From positions 124,001-188,000 of the forward strand of contig WBSF01000007.1 of NCBI GenBank assembly GCA_008923315.1: a DNA stretch of 64,000 nt, in the 5' to 3' direction. Source of the stretch: Betaproteobacteria bacterium SCN1. GTDB taxonomy: Bacteria > Pseudomonadota > Gammaproteobacteria > Burkholderiales > Thiobacillaceae. A model generated the notes under the pieces. The model did no database searches. It was given only the letters and a program-made list of their open reading frames with translations, and was not told the DNA's origin. The position numbers were made by a program, and so were the translations under genes. Positions 18,701-26,374 of this stretch are shown here, in pieces; positions within the stretch are counted from its first letter, which is position 1; each line of letters starts with the position of its first letter.

Positions 18701-18840
18701 TGTTCGAACGGAAGATGTTCGAAACCGTGCAGCGGATTGTGGTGGATGAACCCCCGCATCGGCCAGAAAAAGGGGATTTGCTCCCCGGCCACATAGACCA
18801 GCGAACGCACCTTCAGTTTTTCACCGAGCGGCAATGTCAT
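15742..18840 (-). CDS. dabA: DabA, beta-carbonic-anhydrase-like subunit of the DAB bicarbonate accumulation complex (DUF2309)
   Basis: A 1032-residue DUF2309 protein. The metal-site pattern of DabA is present: Cys456-x-Asp458 in FCIDTRSER, His714 in LAGHGSNS and Cys729 in ALDCGACGG, with the His-Cys spacing of 15 seen in characterised DabA. The complex with DabB is proposed to hydrate CO2 vectorially, driven by an ion gradient, so that bicarbonate accumulates in the cytosol. The frame stays open far upstream inside the neighbouring gene. The true start is the ATG at 18840, which overlaps the preceding stop codon by 4 bp. Confidence 0.95.
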   Translation of the reverse strand: MTLPLGEKLKVRSLVYVAGEQIPFFWPMRGFIHHNPLHGFEHLPFEQGVAEGGKLFHARGFLPRADYRRALLEGRVDAGALRARIAAFAAGRPALPGIDWTRWLYALATEVEVPLTQDGAPDAADLDAVRAQRAIPEQTHCANKTLEEALLAGRPIYEAVDALYGTGIGDELDELVIKSCLDFFDEGQSAWGMPERELGFFRAWREIARRNVRFMLRGLHIRQVLAVAETPEALIVHIMRGMGVAEADWQAYFTRELARLHGWAGFIRWRQNARQYYWTKHYPGDLVDYLAVRLALGSALLQERGRDGRIPVSAPALAEAIAARPDEMSLRLARHGGALSPALMQATDDVLARRDQTRIATLYARHQRIERTARCQKLATALTALAEHVDAPHALAALDADAYAALVDGIAAFERGESMVWLHAAESSAIGRLLAEVQPGIEIERAKRPFAQALFCIDTRSERIRRHLERVGDYQTFGIAGFFGVPVSHMPLGKGSETHLCPVLLTPKNLVPELSLAGALDEAALTTLGNALHELKESVFSPFVTVEAVGMLFGLDMVGKTVAPSSYLAWRRRLNAREVSTRLLIDKLSREQADSIVRALQRAVIVKAVRQEFGLDAERLTDDAIRELREAALGHAGEPVRFAALAKASPARVTQFVVALREQHGIAPDVADAHLEHLARIGFSLDQQVGYVTQALRSIGLTSNFSRFVLLAGHGSNSENNPYESALDCGACGGNHGLTSARVLAQMANRPGVRRRLREKGIDIPGDTCFVPALHDTTTDEIHLADIDLLPSSHLLYIDRLREGLVAAARLCAAERVATLVETPVPLMPQTAARLARRNALDWSQVRPEWGLSGNVWFLIGRRDATSAMSFDGRAFLHSYDYRIDPKRRLLENILTGPLVVGQWINMEHYFSTVDNERFGSGSKVYHNVAGRFGVMSGNLSDLRTGLPAQTVLKDGAPYHDPVRLITMIEAPFEHARLAVEAVVAVKRLVHNGWIRLLVLDPLTEQVHLYEDGTWQLRPWPATRTAEKEIAA

Positions 18841-19577
18841 GACAGTCCCCCTGCAATATGAATGCCGAGCAGGATGCACCCCACGATTCCCGCCCCGTAC
18901 GCCCAGGCAATCCATTTGGCCAGATCGCGCATTGCGTCGCCGTCGCCCGGGCCGACCACCATGCCCTGAATCAGCCGGATACCCGCCCAGCTCCAGAGCA
19001 GCCAGACGAGGGATAGCGCCAGCGCCTGTGACAGCGTTGCGCGAAACATCCCTTCGAGCAGCACGAAGAACGGCGCGGCCGGCGGCGTACACACTGCGAC
19101 CAGCACGGCCACGACGAGCACGCCGGCCAGCCTGGGCGTGCGTGTGGCCAGGCCGCCCGGCGCGCCTGCGTAGGCGGCGCCGAAACGGCGCGTGACGTGA
19201 TGCGCGACCAGCACCAGCAAGACCAGCGGCAGACTCATGGCCAGCGCATAAAGATGTACGGCGGCAGGGTCGCCGGCAGGCGGCACCAGCCACAGAATCG
19301 CCCAGAGTCCGGTGGCCAGCTGCGCCGTCCATATTCCCATTTCCCGAACCGCCAGCATGCGCAAGGCGTAGAACCCGGCCGTTGCGATCGCCCAGGGCGC
19401 CGCGCCGCCCGGCACCTCCGTAAACAGAAGAAGCCCGATCTGCGGCCAGACAAGCAGCAGCGCGCTGCGCGCCAGGGGATGACGCGCCCAGCCGAACAGG
19501 GCATTGAAGACCAGGCTCAGCGGAAACAGGGTCAGGAAAAAGCCAGCGGCATAGGCGGTCGGCATGCTCATGGTCAT
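18837..19577 (-). CDS. Unknown polytopic membrane protein between dabB and dabA
   Basis: A 246-residue, strongly hydrophobic protein with about seven predicted membrane segments and no motif I can name. Segments start around FFLTLFPLSLVFNALFG, ALLLVWPQIGLLLF, LYALAMSLPLVLLVLVAHHV, GVLVVAVLVAVCTPP and YGAGIVGCILLGIHIAGG. It overlaps dabB upstream and dabA downstream by 4 bp each (both ATGA). It is therefore made in fixed proportion to them and may be an additional subunit or assembly factor of the complex. A similar small membrane gene occurs between dabB and dabA in some other DAB operons, to my recollection, without a proven role. Confidence 0.8.
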   Translation of the reverse strand: MTMSMPTAYAAGFFLTLFPLSLVFNALFGWARHPLARSALLLVWPQIGLLLFTEVPGGAAPWAIATAGFYALRMLAVREMGIWTAQLATGLWAILWLVPPAGDPAAVHLYALAMSLPLVLLVLVAHHVTRRFGAAYAGAPGGLATRTPRLAGVLVVAVLVAVCTPPAAPFFVLLEGMFRATLSQALALSLVWLLWSWAGIRLIQGMVVGPGDGDAMRDLAKWIAWAYGAGIVGCILLGIHIAGGLS

Positions 19578-21238
19578 ATCCAGCGCAACCAGATGTTGAG
19601 ACGTGTGGCCAGCGCATGCAGGCTGCGGGCCATCCAGGTGTAGAGGTCAGCTATGTAGAACTCGCGCGACACCAATGCGTAGAAACCCAGCCATACAGCG
19701 CCCGGTTTCCGGACTTTGCCTTCGATGGCATCGCGTTCGGCCCGGTAGACGCGCAGCCAGCCCGCAACGATCGCGGCAGCGACCAGGACAACCAGGACAT
19801 CGAACCAGAACAGGTCAATCCCGGCCACGGCATAGATGTGTTCGCGGAACTGCGGGTCGGGATACAGATAGAGCCCGAGCAGATGGCTCACCAGGGTATA
19901 GCCGAACACCACGAGCACGAAGGAGACCAGCACCAGCATCATCATGCGCCACGGCGTTTCGCTCTGCAGGTGGTGATGCGTGACGAAGACCAGCTGCGCG
20001 CCCGCCAGCCAGCCGAAGATGAGCAGGATGATCACGCCCTGTTCCTCGAGAAATCCCGGCGACACCAGCCAGTGCGCAATCGCCAGCACCGCGAGCGGGA
20101 GCACCAGACTGACCGCGGCCATCGGCAGCCAGGGTCTCACCCGTCTGGCGGGCCGCCGTTCGACGGCAAAGGCGTACAGCGGATTGGCCGGCACCCCGTC
20201 GTGCTGCCGCGCCTCCTTGATCACGCCCCCCGACCCCAGGAACAGCGTACCCTTGAACAGGCCGTGCGCGATGAGGTGATACACCGCCAGCGCGAACGCG
20301 CCGACGCCGATTTCCATCACCATGAACCCCATCTGTCCCATGGTCGAATAGCCGAGCGATTTCTTGATGTCGTTCTGTGTCAGCATCAGCATCGAGCCGA
20401 TCACCGCCGTCACCAGCCCGACGATGAAAATCCAGTGCAGCACGTCCCCGGTATTCGCCAGCAGGGGCGCGAAACGATTGAACAGGAATCCCCCGGCATT
20501 GACGATGCCCGCATGCATCAATGCGGAAACGGGCGTGGGGCCGCTCATCGTGTAGGGCAGCCAGGTATGCAGCAGGAACTGGGCGGAACGCGCGAACGCC
20601 GACAGGGCTACCAGCACCGCCACCGTATCGATGAGCGGCAGACCGAACACCGTGTCGGTCTGCGGCCCGGCCTGTAACGTGGTGAGTATTTCGCTCAGCG
20701 ACCAGGAACCGAACGTCCGGTAGAGCAGCACGACCGCCAGCACCAGCGGCAGATCGCCGATGCGGTAGGTGAAAAACGTCCAGAGCGCATAGCGGTGCGC
20801 CGCATGATTTTCGAGATCCTGCCCCAGCAACCAGTAGAGCAGCACCCCGACTAGATGCCAGGCCACCACCAGCACCAGCAGGTGATCTGCCACCACCAGC
20901 ACCAGCAGGGTCGCGATCATGGCGTCCAGCAATACGTAGAAGCGGCGGTAGCCCGGCTCTTCGGCCATGTAGCGCTGCGAATACAACCGCACGATCAGCC
21001 CGATCCCGCTGATCAGCACCGCCATCAGCGCCGCCAGCGGATCCAGGCGCAAGCCCCAGGCCGCAAGCGTGGTGCCGAAGATACTGGCGACCAGCAAACC
21101 CGACGCCAGCAGGAAGGCCAGCAGGCCGAACCCGATGGATATGCGCGCCGCGCACCGCCCGCGTGGCGATGCGGACAACTGCACCGTCACGGCGGACAGG
21201 GCAGGCAACAATGGCAACAACGCAATCAGTGCATTCAT
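19574..21238 (-). CDS. dabB: DabB, NuoL/MrpA-like ion-conducting subunit of the DAB complex
   Basis: A 554-residue polytopic protein of the proton-conducting transporter family (NADH dehydrogenase subunit 5-like). Typical stretches are WHLVGVLLYWLLG, HTWLPYTMSGPTPVSALMHAGIVNAGGF and MLTQNDIKKSLGYSTMGQMGFM, which contains the conserved Lys and His positions of the antiporter module. In DAB systems it supplies the cation gradient to DabA. It is the first gene of a four-gene coupled operon. The 395-bp region upstream carries a LysR-like dyad (21342-21356). Confidence 0.93.
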   Translation of the reverse strand: MNALIALLPLLPALSAVTVQLSASPRGRCAARISIGFGLLAFLLASGLLVASIFGTTLAAWGLRLDPLAALMAVLISGIGLIVRLYSQRYMAEEPGYRRFYVLLDAMIATLLVLVVADHLLVLVVAWHLVGVLLYWLLGQDLENHAAHRYALWTFFTYRIGDLPLVLAVVLLYRTFGSWSLSEILTTLQAGPQTDTVFGLPLIDTVAVLVALSAFARSAQFLLHTWLPYTMSGPTPVSALMHAGIVNAGGFLFNRFAPLLANTGDVLHWIFIVGLVTAVIGSMLMLTQNDIKKSLGYSTMGQMGFMVMEIGVGAFALAVYHLIAHGLFKGTLFLGSGGVIKEARQHDGVPANPLYAFAVERRPARRVRPWLPMAAVSLVLPLAVLAIAHWLVSPGFLEEQGVIILLIFGWLAGAQLVFVTHHHLQSETPWRMMMLVLVSFVLVVFGYTLVSHLLGLYLYPDPQFREHIYAVAGIDLFWFDVLVVLVAAAIVAGWLRVYRAERDAIEGKVRKPGAVWLGFYALVSREFYIADLYTWMARSLHALATRLNIWLRWI

Positions 21239-21633
21239 GGCGCTCTCGTGTCGAGTTGGCTAAACGGGTGTCGCACGCGTGGTCCGATGGATCATAATCC
21301 TCACAATCGATAAGCCAAAAAAATGATTTCTTATTCAACACATAACTGATCGTTATCATTTTGCCTGTCCGCATCGCTGGAATCCGTAGATCGGCCCCGC
21401 GAAAGACCGTATCGACAGGCCTGCACGGAATCGGTATCGCCTCCCGTTTTCCGCCTCAATTCGCAACGACCGCCGACCGGGCTCGCCCCCTCTGCGACGG
21501 GGGTCGGGCCGGATTTTCAGTGCCATCCGCGCAACTCGCGAGAAATTTCCGCTGCGCCGCATGTCCGACAGGCCCCCATGCACGCGCGACGCGAGTAATA
21601 TGAAGCTCCGCCAACCAACCTTAGGGATATTCA
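21239..21633. promoter_or_regulatory. dabB-hupB divergent intergenic region with candidate LysR-type operator
   Basis: This 395-bp gap between dabB and the HU gene has no convincing reading frame. The half near dabB is A+T-rich and holds the dyad ATAAC (21342-21346) / GTTAT (21352-21356). It also has AAATGAT near 21320 facing ATCATTT near 21355. The word GTTATCATTT also appears just before cbbR (about 14508), which hints at common control by CbbR. The hupB side has a possible TAATAT -10 box at 21596-21601. No -35 element is clear. Confidence 0.5.
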
Positions 21634-21930
21634 ATGAACAAATCCGAATTGATCGACGTCGCAGCCGCCGAAGCCGACATCAGCAAAGCCGCCGCCGGCA
21701 AGGCACTGGACGCCATCCTCGCCGCGGTCGTCAAAGCCGTGGCCAAAGGCGACACCGTGACCCTCGTCGGTTTCGGCACTTTCAAGTCGTCGAAGCGCGC
21801 CGCCCGCACTGGCCGCAACCCGCAGACCGGCGCGGAGATCAAGATCGCCGCCTCGACCGTGCCGCGCTTCACCGCAGGCGCCAGCTTCAAGACCGCGGTT
21901 GCCGGCAAGAAAGCCGCCAAGAAGAAGTAA
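21634..21930 (+). CDS. hupB: HU-type nucleoid DNA-binding protein
   Basis: A 98-residue HU/IHF-family protein that bends and compacts DNA as a dimer. It opens [20 protein letters not shown], has the TLVGFGTF beta segment at residues ~43-50 and the arm motif R-x-GRNPQTG, and ends in a Lys-rich tail AGKKAAKKK. That tail is longer than in E. coli HU and gives extra non-specific DNA affinity. It is followed by a strong rho-independent terminator. HU or the related IHF are both possible, but the sequence fits HU better. Confidence 0.92.
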   Translation: MNKSELIDVAAAEADISKAAAGKALDAILAAVVKAVAKGDTVTLVGFGTFKSSKRAARTGRNPQTGAEIKIAASTVPRFTAGASFKTAVAGKKAAKKK

Positions 21931-21958
21931 GCACGCGGTCGGGCCTGCACGCCCCCCC

Positions 21959-21987
21959 AAGGCCACCCCGCTGGAGGTGGCCTTTTT
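21959..21987 (+). terminator. Rho-independent terminator after the HU gene
   Basis: Perfect 9-bp stem AAGGCCACC (21959-21967) / GGTGGCCTT (21976-21984) with an 8-base loop and a T-run 21983-21987, placed 28 bp after the stop codon. Confidence 0.9.
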
Positions 21988-22027
21988 CATTTCGCGGCCT
22001 GCGCCCGCCCACGCTCCGGAAGCTTGC

Positions 22028-22681
22028 ATGCTCACCCTTGCCATCGGCAACAAGAACTACTCTTCCTGGTCGCTGCGCCCCTGGCTGGTGCTGCGCCAGG
22101 CGGGCATCCCCTTCGAGGAGGTGCGCATTCCGCTCTACTGCCCGGAATCGGACGCCGCACTTGCGAAATGGTCGCCTTCGGGCAAGGTTCCCGCGCTGCA
22201 CGACGGCACCGCCACCATGTGGGATTCTCTGGCGATCTGCGAAACCCTCGCCGAACGCTTTCCCGAAAAGCGGCTCTGGCCTGCCGACGCCGCAGCGCGT
22301 GCAACGGCGCGCGCCGTGAGCGCCGAAATGCACGCTGGATTCGCGGCCCTGCGTACGCACATGTCGATGAACATCCGTGCCCGCCGGCCCGGACAGGGCC
22401 GGACGCCGGAATGCCTGGCGGACATCGGGCGCATCGTGGCGATCTGGACGACATGCCGCACCCGGTACGGCGCGGACGGTGCATTCCTCTTCGGAGATTT
22501 TTCGATAGCTGACGCCATGTATGCGCCGGTGGTGCTGCGTTTCCAGACCTACGGCGTGGCACTGAACGGGGCGGCCAAATCCTACGCCGAGACGATCCTC
22601 GCCTTGCCCGCGCTCCAGGCCTGGGTAGCGGACGCCATCGCGGAAAGCGAACGCATCGCCCAGTTCGAACAGGATGTATGA
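22028..22681 (+). CDS. Glutathione S-transferase family protein
   Basis: A 217-residue cytosolic GST. The N-terminal thioredoxin-like domain contains NKNYSSWSLRPWLVLRQAGI with the catalytic Ser region, then SGKVPALHD (the cis-Pro glutathione-binding element) and DSLAICETLAERFP. The C-terminal half is helical. GSTs conjugate glutathione to electrophiles, but the substrate cannot be told. It is followed after 3 bp by a small gene in the same direction, so the two are probably co-transcribed. Confidence 0.88.
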   Translation: MLTLAIGNKNYSSWSLRPWLVLRQAGIPFEEVRIPLYCPESDAALAKWSPSGKVPALHDGTATMWDSLAICETLAERFPEKRLWPADAAARATARAVSAEMHAGFAALRTHMSMNIRARRPGQGRTPECLADIGRIVAIWTTCRTRYGADGAFLFGDFSIADAMYAPVVLRFQTYGVALNGAAKSYAETILALPALQAWVADAIAESERIAQFEQDV

Positions 22682-22684
22682 GGC

Positions 22685-23011
22685 ATGCCCCGCCGGGAGC
22701 GCTATTGCGTCTACGTGATCGAACTGTCGAAGGACGTCCTGCGCGAAAGCCGCTTCAGGAAAGCCAATCCCGGCTACCGCACCGGCAAACCCTGCCTTTA
22801 CGTGGGCATGACCGGGCTGGATCCCGACGTGCGTTTCGACAAGCACAAGGCGGGCATCCAGTCGAACCGTTTCGTGCAGGCATACGGACTGCGTCTGCTG
22901 CCCGAGCTCTACGCGCTTTACGGCAAGCTGGACCACGACGGGGCGTGTGCGCTGGAAGTGGAGCTGGCGATCGATTTCCGCGAAGCGGGGTACGGCGTGT
23001 GGCAGGCCTGA
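22685..23011 (+). CDS. Small protein resembling a GIY-YIG nuclease domain
   Basis: A 108-residue protein. CVYVIELSKDVL near the start and CLYVGMTGLDPDVRFDKHKAG (residues ~37-57) have the spacing of the GIY-YIG fold (Y-V-I ... Y-V-G-x-T ... R ... H). The second Tyr-containing motif is degenerate, and the later conserved Glu cannot be placed surely, so nuclease activity is doubtful. It lies 3 bp after the GST gene and converges on cbbO2, whose stop is 6 bp away. The function is unknown. Confidence 0.55.
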   Translation: MPRRERYCVYVIELSKDVLRESRFRKANPGYRTGKPCLYVGMTGLDPDVRFDKHKAGIQSNRFVQAYGLRLLPELYALYGKLDHDGACALEVELAIDFREAGYGVWQA

Positions 23012-23017
23012 GCCGGC

Positions 23018-25279
23018 CTATTTCGTCAGGGCCATGAACAGCGCCGGCAATTTTTCCGGCAGCCGCGCCACGTGGTCGACGACGGAGAACTGCCGGCCAA
23101 AGATGTCGCCGACGTATTCATCCGCCTTCGGATCGAGGCTGATGCAGTAAGCGAAGATACCGTCGCGATCGAGCTCCTTCACCGCCTGCCGCGCATCTTC
23201 GATCAGCAGGCGTTCGTCGTGGGCGTCGACATCGGACGGGCGGCCGTCGGTGAGGATGAGCATGAGCTTCTTGTCGGCCGGGCGTGCTTTCAGATAGTGC
23301 GCGGCGTGGCGCATGGCGCCGCCCATGCGGGTGGACCAGCCGGCCTGCATGGCGGCGAGACGCGCCTTGACGGTGTCGTCCCAGTGCTCGCCGTAGCCCT
23401 TCATGTGCAGGTAGCGCACGTCGTGGCGGGTGTTGGAGTGGAAGCCTGCAATCGCAAAAGGATCGCCCAGTTGCTCGACCGACCAGGCCAGCAGCGAGAC
23501 GGCTTCCTGCGACAGCTCGAGGATGGTCTGCCCGGAGCCGGCGGCCTTTTCGTTGAGCGATTCGGAGAGATCGAGCAGCAGCATGACGGCGAAGTTGCGG
23601 CCATCGGTACGGTGGCTCATGTTGATCCGCGGGTCGGGCGTGGCGCCGCCCTTGAAGTCGATCAGCGAGCGGATGGCGATGTCGAGGTCGAGTTCGGAGC
23701 CTTCTTCCTGATAGCGCACGCGCACCTTGTCCTGCGGCTTCAGCAGATCCAGCATCCGCTTGAGCCGCTTGGCGAGCGCGGCGTGTTTTTCCAGCAGGCG
23801 GTCGATGTCGCCGGCGTCGCCGGACGGGTGCAGGCGCTCGTACAGGCTCACCCAGTCCGGGCGATAGCTCTGGCTCTTGTAGTCCCACTCCGGATAGTGC
23901 CGCGGCGGCAGGGCGTACTGTTCTTCCTCGGGGTCGAGCTTGCGTTCCTCGTCGGCGTTGTCTTCCTCGTCGCCCTCTTCGATGAACTGCCACAGATGGC
24001 GGTTGTCGTCGCGGTAGTCGACGACGGTGTCGTCGAAATGCACGCGCGCGAACTGGTCGCTCGGCCGGCGGCTGCGGGTGACGTAGGCCAGCGCGAGGTC
24101 GGCGATCGCGCGCGTCGAGGCGTTGCCGTCACGCAGCAGGGTGTGGAAACGCGCCACGAATTCCAGCAGCGTGGCGTCGGTGTAGCCGTGCTCCGGGTCG
24201 AGCAGCGCGCGCGACAGCATCGCCATACGGTGGCGCAGGCAGGAGGTGGTCTCGGGGTCGCAGGCGTTCTCGAGTGGCTGGGGGTGAAGGCCGAGCAGAA
24301 TGCGGCGCAGGCCGGGGTATTCGCGGCACAGCAGCGTATCGATGCGGCAGTCCTCGAACAGCTCGACCGCCATGCGCTGGAAGGGGCTCCAGTTGTCGGC
24401 GATCAGCGGCGCGCTCCAGCGCCGGTGGCCGACCATGTGCGCGAGCACCGCACGGTAACGGTCGATGCCGGCGATGGCGCCCGCATCGTCGAAGACATCC
24501 GGCACGCGCATGCCGAGCGTGTCGAAATACGGCACCGGCTTCCTGAGTTCGTCGAAGGCGGTCGAGTACGGCACCAGCCGTTCGGACACGCCCCACAGCC
24601 CGCGCAGGGTGAGGTCGAGCTTGCGTTCGACGTCCATGTACAGCGTGCCGTGGCGTTCGCGTTGCAGCACGGCGCGGGCGTCGGCCGACTGCAGGCTGAA
24701 GTAGTCCTTCTGCCGCTCGGGGTGGTTGGCGTAGTTGCGGATGCCGTAGTCGACCCAGTTGCGCAGCCCCGCGATGGACAGCAGCGACAGTAGCGCCGGC
24801 GCCTGGGCGAAGAACTCGGGCATGCCGGGGCTGGGGAAGGTGGTGTGGTGGCCATGAATCGACCCGGTGGTGCGCACCTTCAGGTCGAGCACGATGTCGA
24901 GGTAGTGCCCGAACTGTTCCCGGCTGCCGAGCTTGCGTGCGACCGCGGCGATCGTCTGCAACAGCGGCGCGATGGCACGGCCGTTGGGCGATTTCTGCAA
25001 GCGCATGACGACCCGCATCAGGTCCGGCAGGGCGTTTTCGCCGACGGCGTGCGCCACGCCCGGCCATTCCTCGAGGAAGGCCAGCATGGGGTCGACGCCA
25101 CGACCGAGCTTGCCGATCAGGCTCGCCGTGTCGAGGTAGGCCGTGAGGCCCTCGCGTGAGAGCACCGCCAGCGCCTCGGCCATGACATCCTCGAACACCG
25201 CTTCCACTTCCGGGAAGCGCGTGCCGAGCCGGGCCCAGTACTGGGCCATCAGCGGGTGCTGGTATTCGGTGTCGGTCAT
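23018..25279 (-). CDS. cbbO: CbbO, VWA-domain adaptor of the RubisCO activase (form II copy)
   Basis: A 753-residue CbbO homologue with the MIDAS LLLDLSESLNE near residue 570, a Thr in GWSTRMGGAM and the Asp of LILTDGRPSD in the C-terminal VWA domain. It is the second cbbO in the window and is encoded with cbbQ2 downstream of cbbM. It is therefore presumably the adaptor that reactivates form II RubisCO. Compared with the carboxysome copy it has an acidic segment EEGDEEDNADEE in mid-protein. It begins 141 bp after cbbQ2. Confidence 0.92.
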   Translation of the reverse strand: MTDTEYQHPLMAQYWARLGTRFPEVEAVFEDVMAEALAVLSREGLTAYLDTASLIGKLGRGVDPMLAFLEEWPGVAHAVGENALPDLMRVVMRLQKSPNGRAIAPLLQTIAAVARKLGSREQFGHYLDIVLDLKVRTTGSIHGHHTTFPSPGMPEFFAQAPALLSLLSIAGLRNWVDYGIRNYANHPERQKDYFSLQSADARAVLQRERHGTLYMDVERKLDLTLRGLWGVSERLVPYSTAFDELRKPVPYFDTLGMRVPDVFDDAGAIAGIDRYRAVLAHMVGHRRWSAPLIADNWSPFQRMAVELFEDCRIDTLLCREYPGLRRILLGLHPQPLENACDPETTSCLRHRMAMLSRALLDPEHGYTDATLLEFVARFHTLLRDGNASTRAIADLALAYVTRSRRPSDQFARVHFDDTVVDYRDDNRHLWQFIEEGDEEDNADEERKLDPEEEQYALPPRHYPEWDYKSQSYRPDWVSLYERLHPSGDAGDIDRLLEKHAALAKRLKRMLDLLKPQDKVRVRYQEEGSELDLDIAIRSLIDFKGGATPDPRINMSHRTDGRNFAVMLLLDLSESLNEKAAGSGQTILELSQEAVSLLAWSVEQLGDPFAIAGFHSNTRHDVRYLHMKGYGEHWDDTVKARLAAMQAGWSTRMGGAMRHAAHYLKARPADKKLMLILTDGRPSDVDAHDERLLIEDARQAVKELDRDGIFAYCISLDPKADEYVGDIFGRQFSVVDHVARLPEKLPALFMALTK

Positions 25280-25352
25280 GGTCGCTTACCCTGCTTCAGA
25301 AGTTCTTGAAGAAATCGTCGCGAGCGGTTCGAGTCCGGTTCGAGAAGCGCAA

Positions 25353-25369
25353 CCGTACAAATCGTACGG
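25353..25369. other. Small hairpin between cbbQ2 and cbbO2
   Basis: CCGTAC (25353-25358) and GTACGG (25364-25369) form a perfect 6-bp stem around a 5-base loop in the 141-bp spacer. No T-run follows, so an mRNA processing or protein-binding site is as likely as termination. Confidence 0.4.
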
Positions 25370-25420
25370 CGAGCATCGCAGGGCCGGAATCGGGCCGCGC
25401 AGCAGATTGATTCATGAACT

Positions 25421-26227
25421 TCAGGCGAATGTCGCGTCGATGGCGTGATCCAGCGTTTCGCGGATGTCGGCGTCGTCGGTGATCGGGCGCACCAGCGCCA
25501 TGCGGCAGGCGTCGCCGGTGTCCACGCCGTCCTTCATCAGCGTGGCGGCGTAGACCAGCAGGCGGGTCGAGATGCCTTCGTCCAGACCGTGGCCCTTGAG
25601 GCCGCGCGCGACCTGGCCGATCTTCACCAGTTTCGCGGCGGTGTCGGCGTCGAGACCGGTTTCCCTGGCAAGGATCGCGGCCTCGAGCTCGGCGGTCGGG
25701 TAGTCGAAGTCGAAGGCGGTGAAGCGCTGCTTGGTCGACTGCTTCAGATCCTTCATCAGGCTCTGGTAGCCGGGGTTGTACGAGATCACCAACTGGAAGT
25801 CGGGGTGGGCGTTGATCAGCTCGCCCTTCTTGTCCAGCGGCAGGGTGCGACGGTGGTCGGTCAGCGGGTGGATGACGACGGTGGTGTCCTGCCGCGCCTC
25901 GACGATTTCATCGAGGTAACAGATCGCACCGATGCGCGCGGCGGTGGTCAGCGGGCCATCGAGCCAGCGGGTGCCGTTGGCTTCGAGCAGGTAACGGCCG
26001 ACCAGGTCGGAGGCGGTCATGTCCTCGTTGCACGCGACGGTGATCAGCGGCTTGCCGAGTTTCCACGCCATGTGTTCGACGAAGCGCGACTTGCCGCAGC
26101 CGGTCGGGCCCTTGACCATCACCGGCAGGCGGTTGCGGTAGGCGGCCTCGAACAGGGCGACTTCCCTGCCCTGCGACTCGTAGTAGGGTTCCTGCTGGAC
26201 CTTGTACTGTTCCTTGTCCGTCGTCAT
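25421..26227 (-). CDS. cbbQ: CbbQ, MoxR-type AAA+ ATPase of the RubisCO activase (form II copy)
   Basis: A 268-residue AAA+ ATPase with Walker A GPTGCGKS at residues 40-47 and Walker B ICYLDE about 60 residues later. It is nearly collinear with the carboxysome CbbQ but lacks that protein's N-terminal extension. The start at 26227 is preferred over an in-frame ATG 57 bases upstream because GGAGAG lies just before it. It follows the cbbM terminator, so it may be read through from cbbM at reduced level or have its own promoter. Confidence 0.94.
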   Translation of the reverse strand: MTTDKEQYKVQQEPYYESQGREVALFEAAYRNRLPVMVKGPTGCGKSRFVEHMAWKLGKPLITVACNEDMTASDLVGRYLLEANGTRWLDGPLTTAARIGAICYLDEIVEARQDTTVVIHPLTDHRRTLPLDKKGELINAHPDFQLVISYNPGYQSLMKDLKQSTKQRFTAFDFDYPTAELEAAILARETGLDADTAAKLVKIGQVARGLKGHGLDEGISTRLLVYAATLMKDGVDTGDACRMALVRPITDDADIRETLDHAIDATFA

Positions 26228-26280
26228 GACGCTCTCCTGATGTTGTTCCGCTGATCGAATCAGTAGGGTTGAATCCGCTT

Positions 26281-26309
26281 TCACACCCCGTGCGGGCCAC
26301 GGCGTGTGA
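26281..26309 (-). other. Second stem-loop between cbbM and cbbQ2
   Basis: TCACACCCCG (26281-26290) pairs with CGGCGTGTGA (26300-26309) with one mismatch. It lies just beyond the cbbM terminator and 54 bp before cbbQ2. Two successive hairpins here suggest controlled read-through or 3'-end protection of the cbbM message. Confidence 0.5.
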
Positions 26310-26326
26310 AGGGGGACTCCCCAAGC

Positions 26327-26352
26327 AAAACGCCCCCGGGGGCGGGGGCGTT
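26327..26352 (-). terminator. Rho-independent terminator of cbbM
   Basis: On the minus strand AACGCCCCC pairs with GGGGGCGTT (plus 44-52 and 29-37 of the 26300 block) around a 6-base loop, followed by TTTTG. It ends 22 bp after the cbbM stop codon. Confidence 0.85.
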
Positions 26353-26374
26353 CGGCTTTACGGCCTGAGCTTGC

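Noticed and set aside
15817-18861. Open frame of about 1014 codons on the plus strand opposite dabA
   Set aside because: It mirrors the coding phase of dabA in G+C-rich DNA; the translation is His/Arg/Gln-rich with no domain, and dabA carries clear catalytic motifs.
21356-21634. Minus-strand 92-codon frame in the dabB-hupB gap
   Set aside because: No ribosome-binding site, no recognisable domain and Arg-rich composition; the gap is better explained as regulatory DNA.
25326-25340. tRNA T-arm-like sequence GGTTCGAGTCC before cbbO2
   Set aside because: No matching acceptor, D- or anticodon arms surround it; a chance match.
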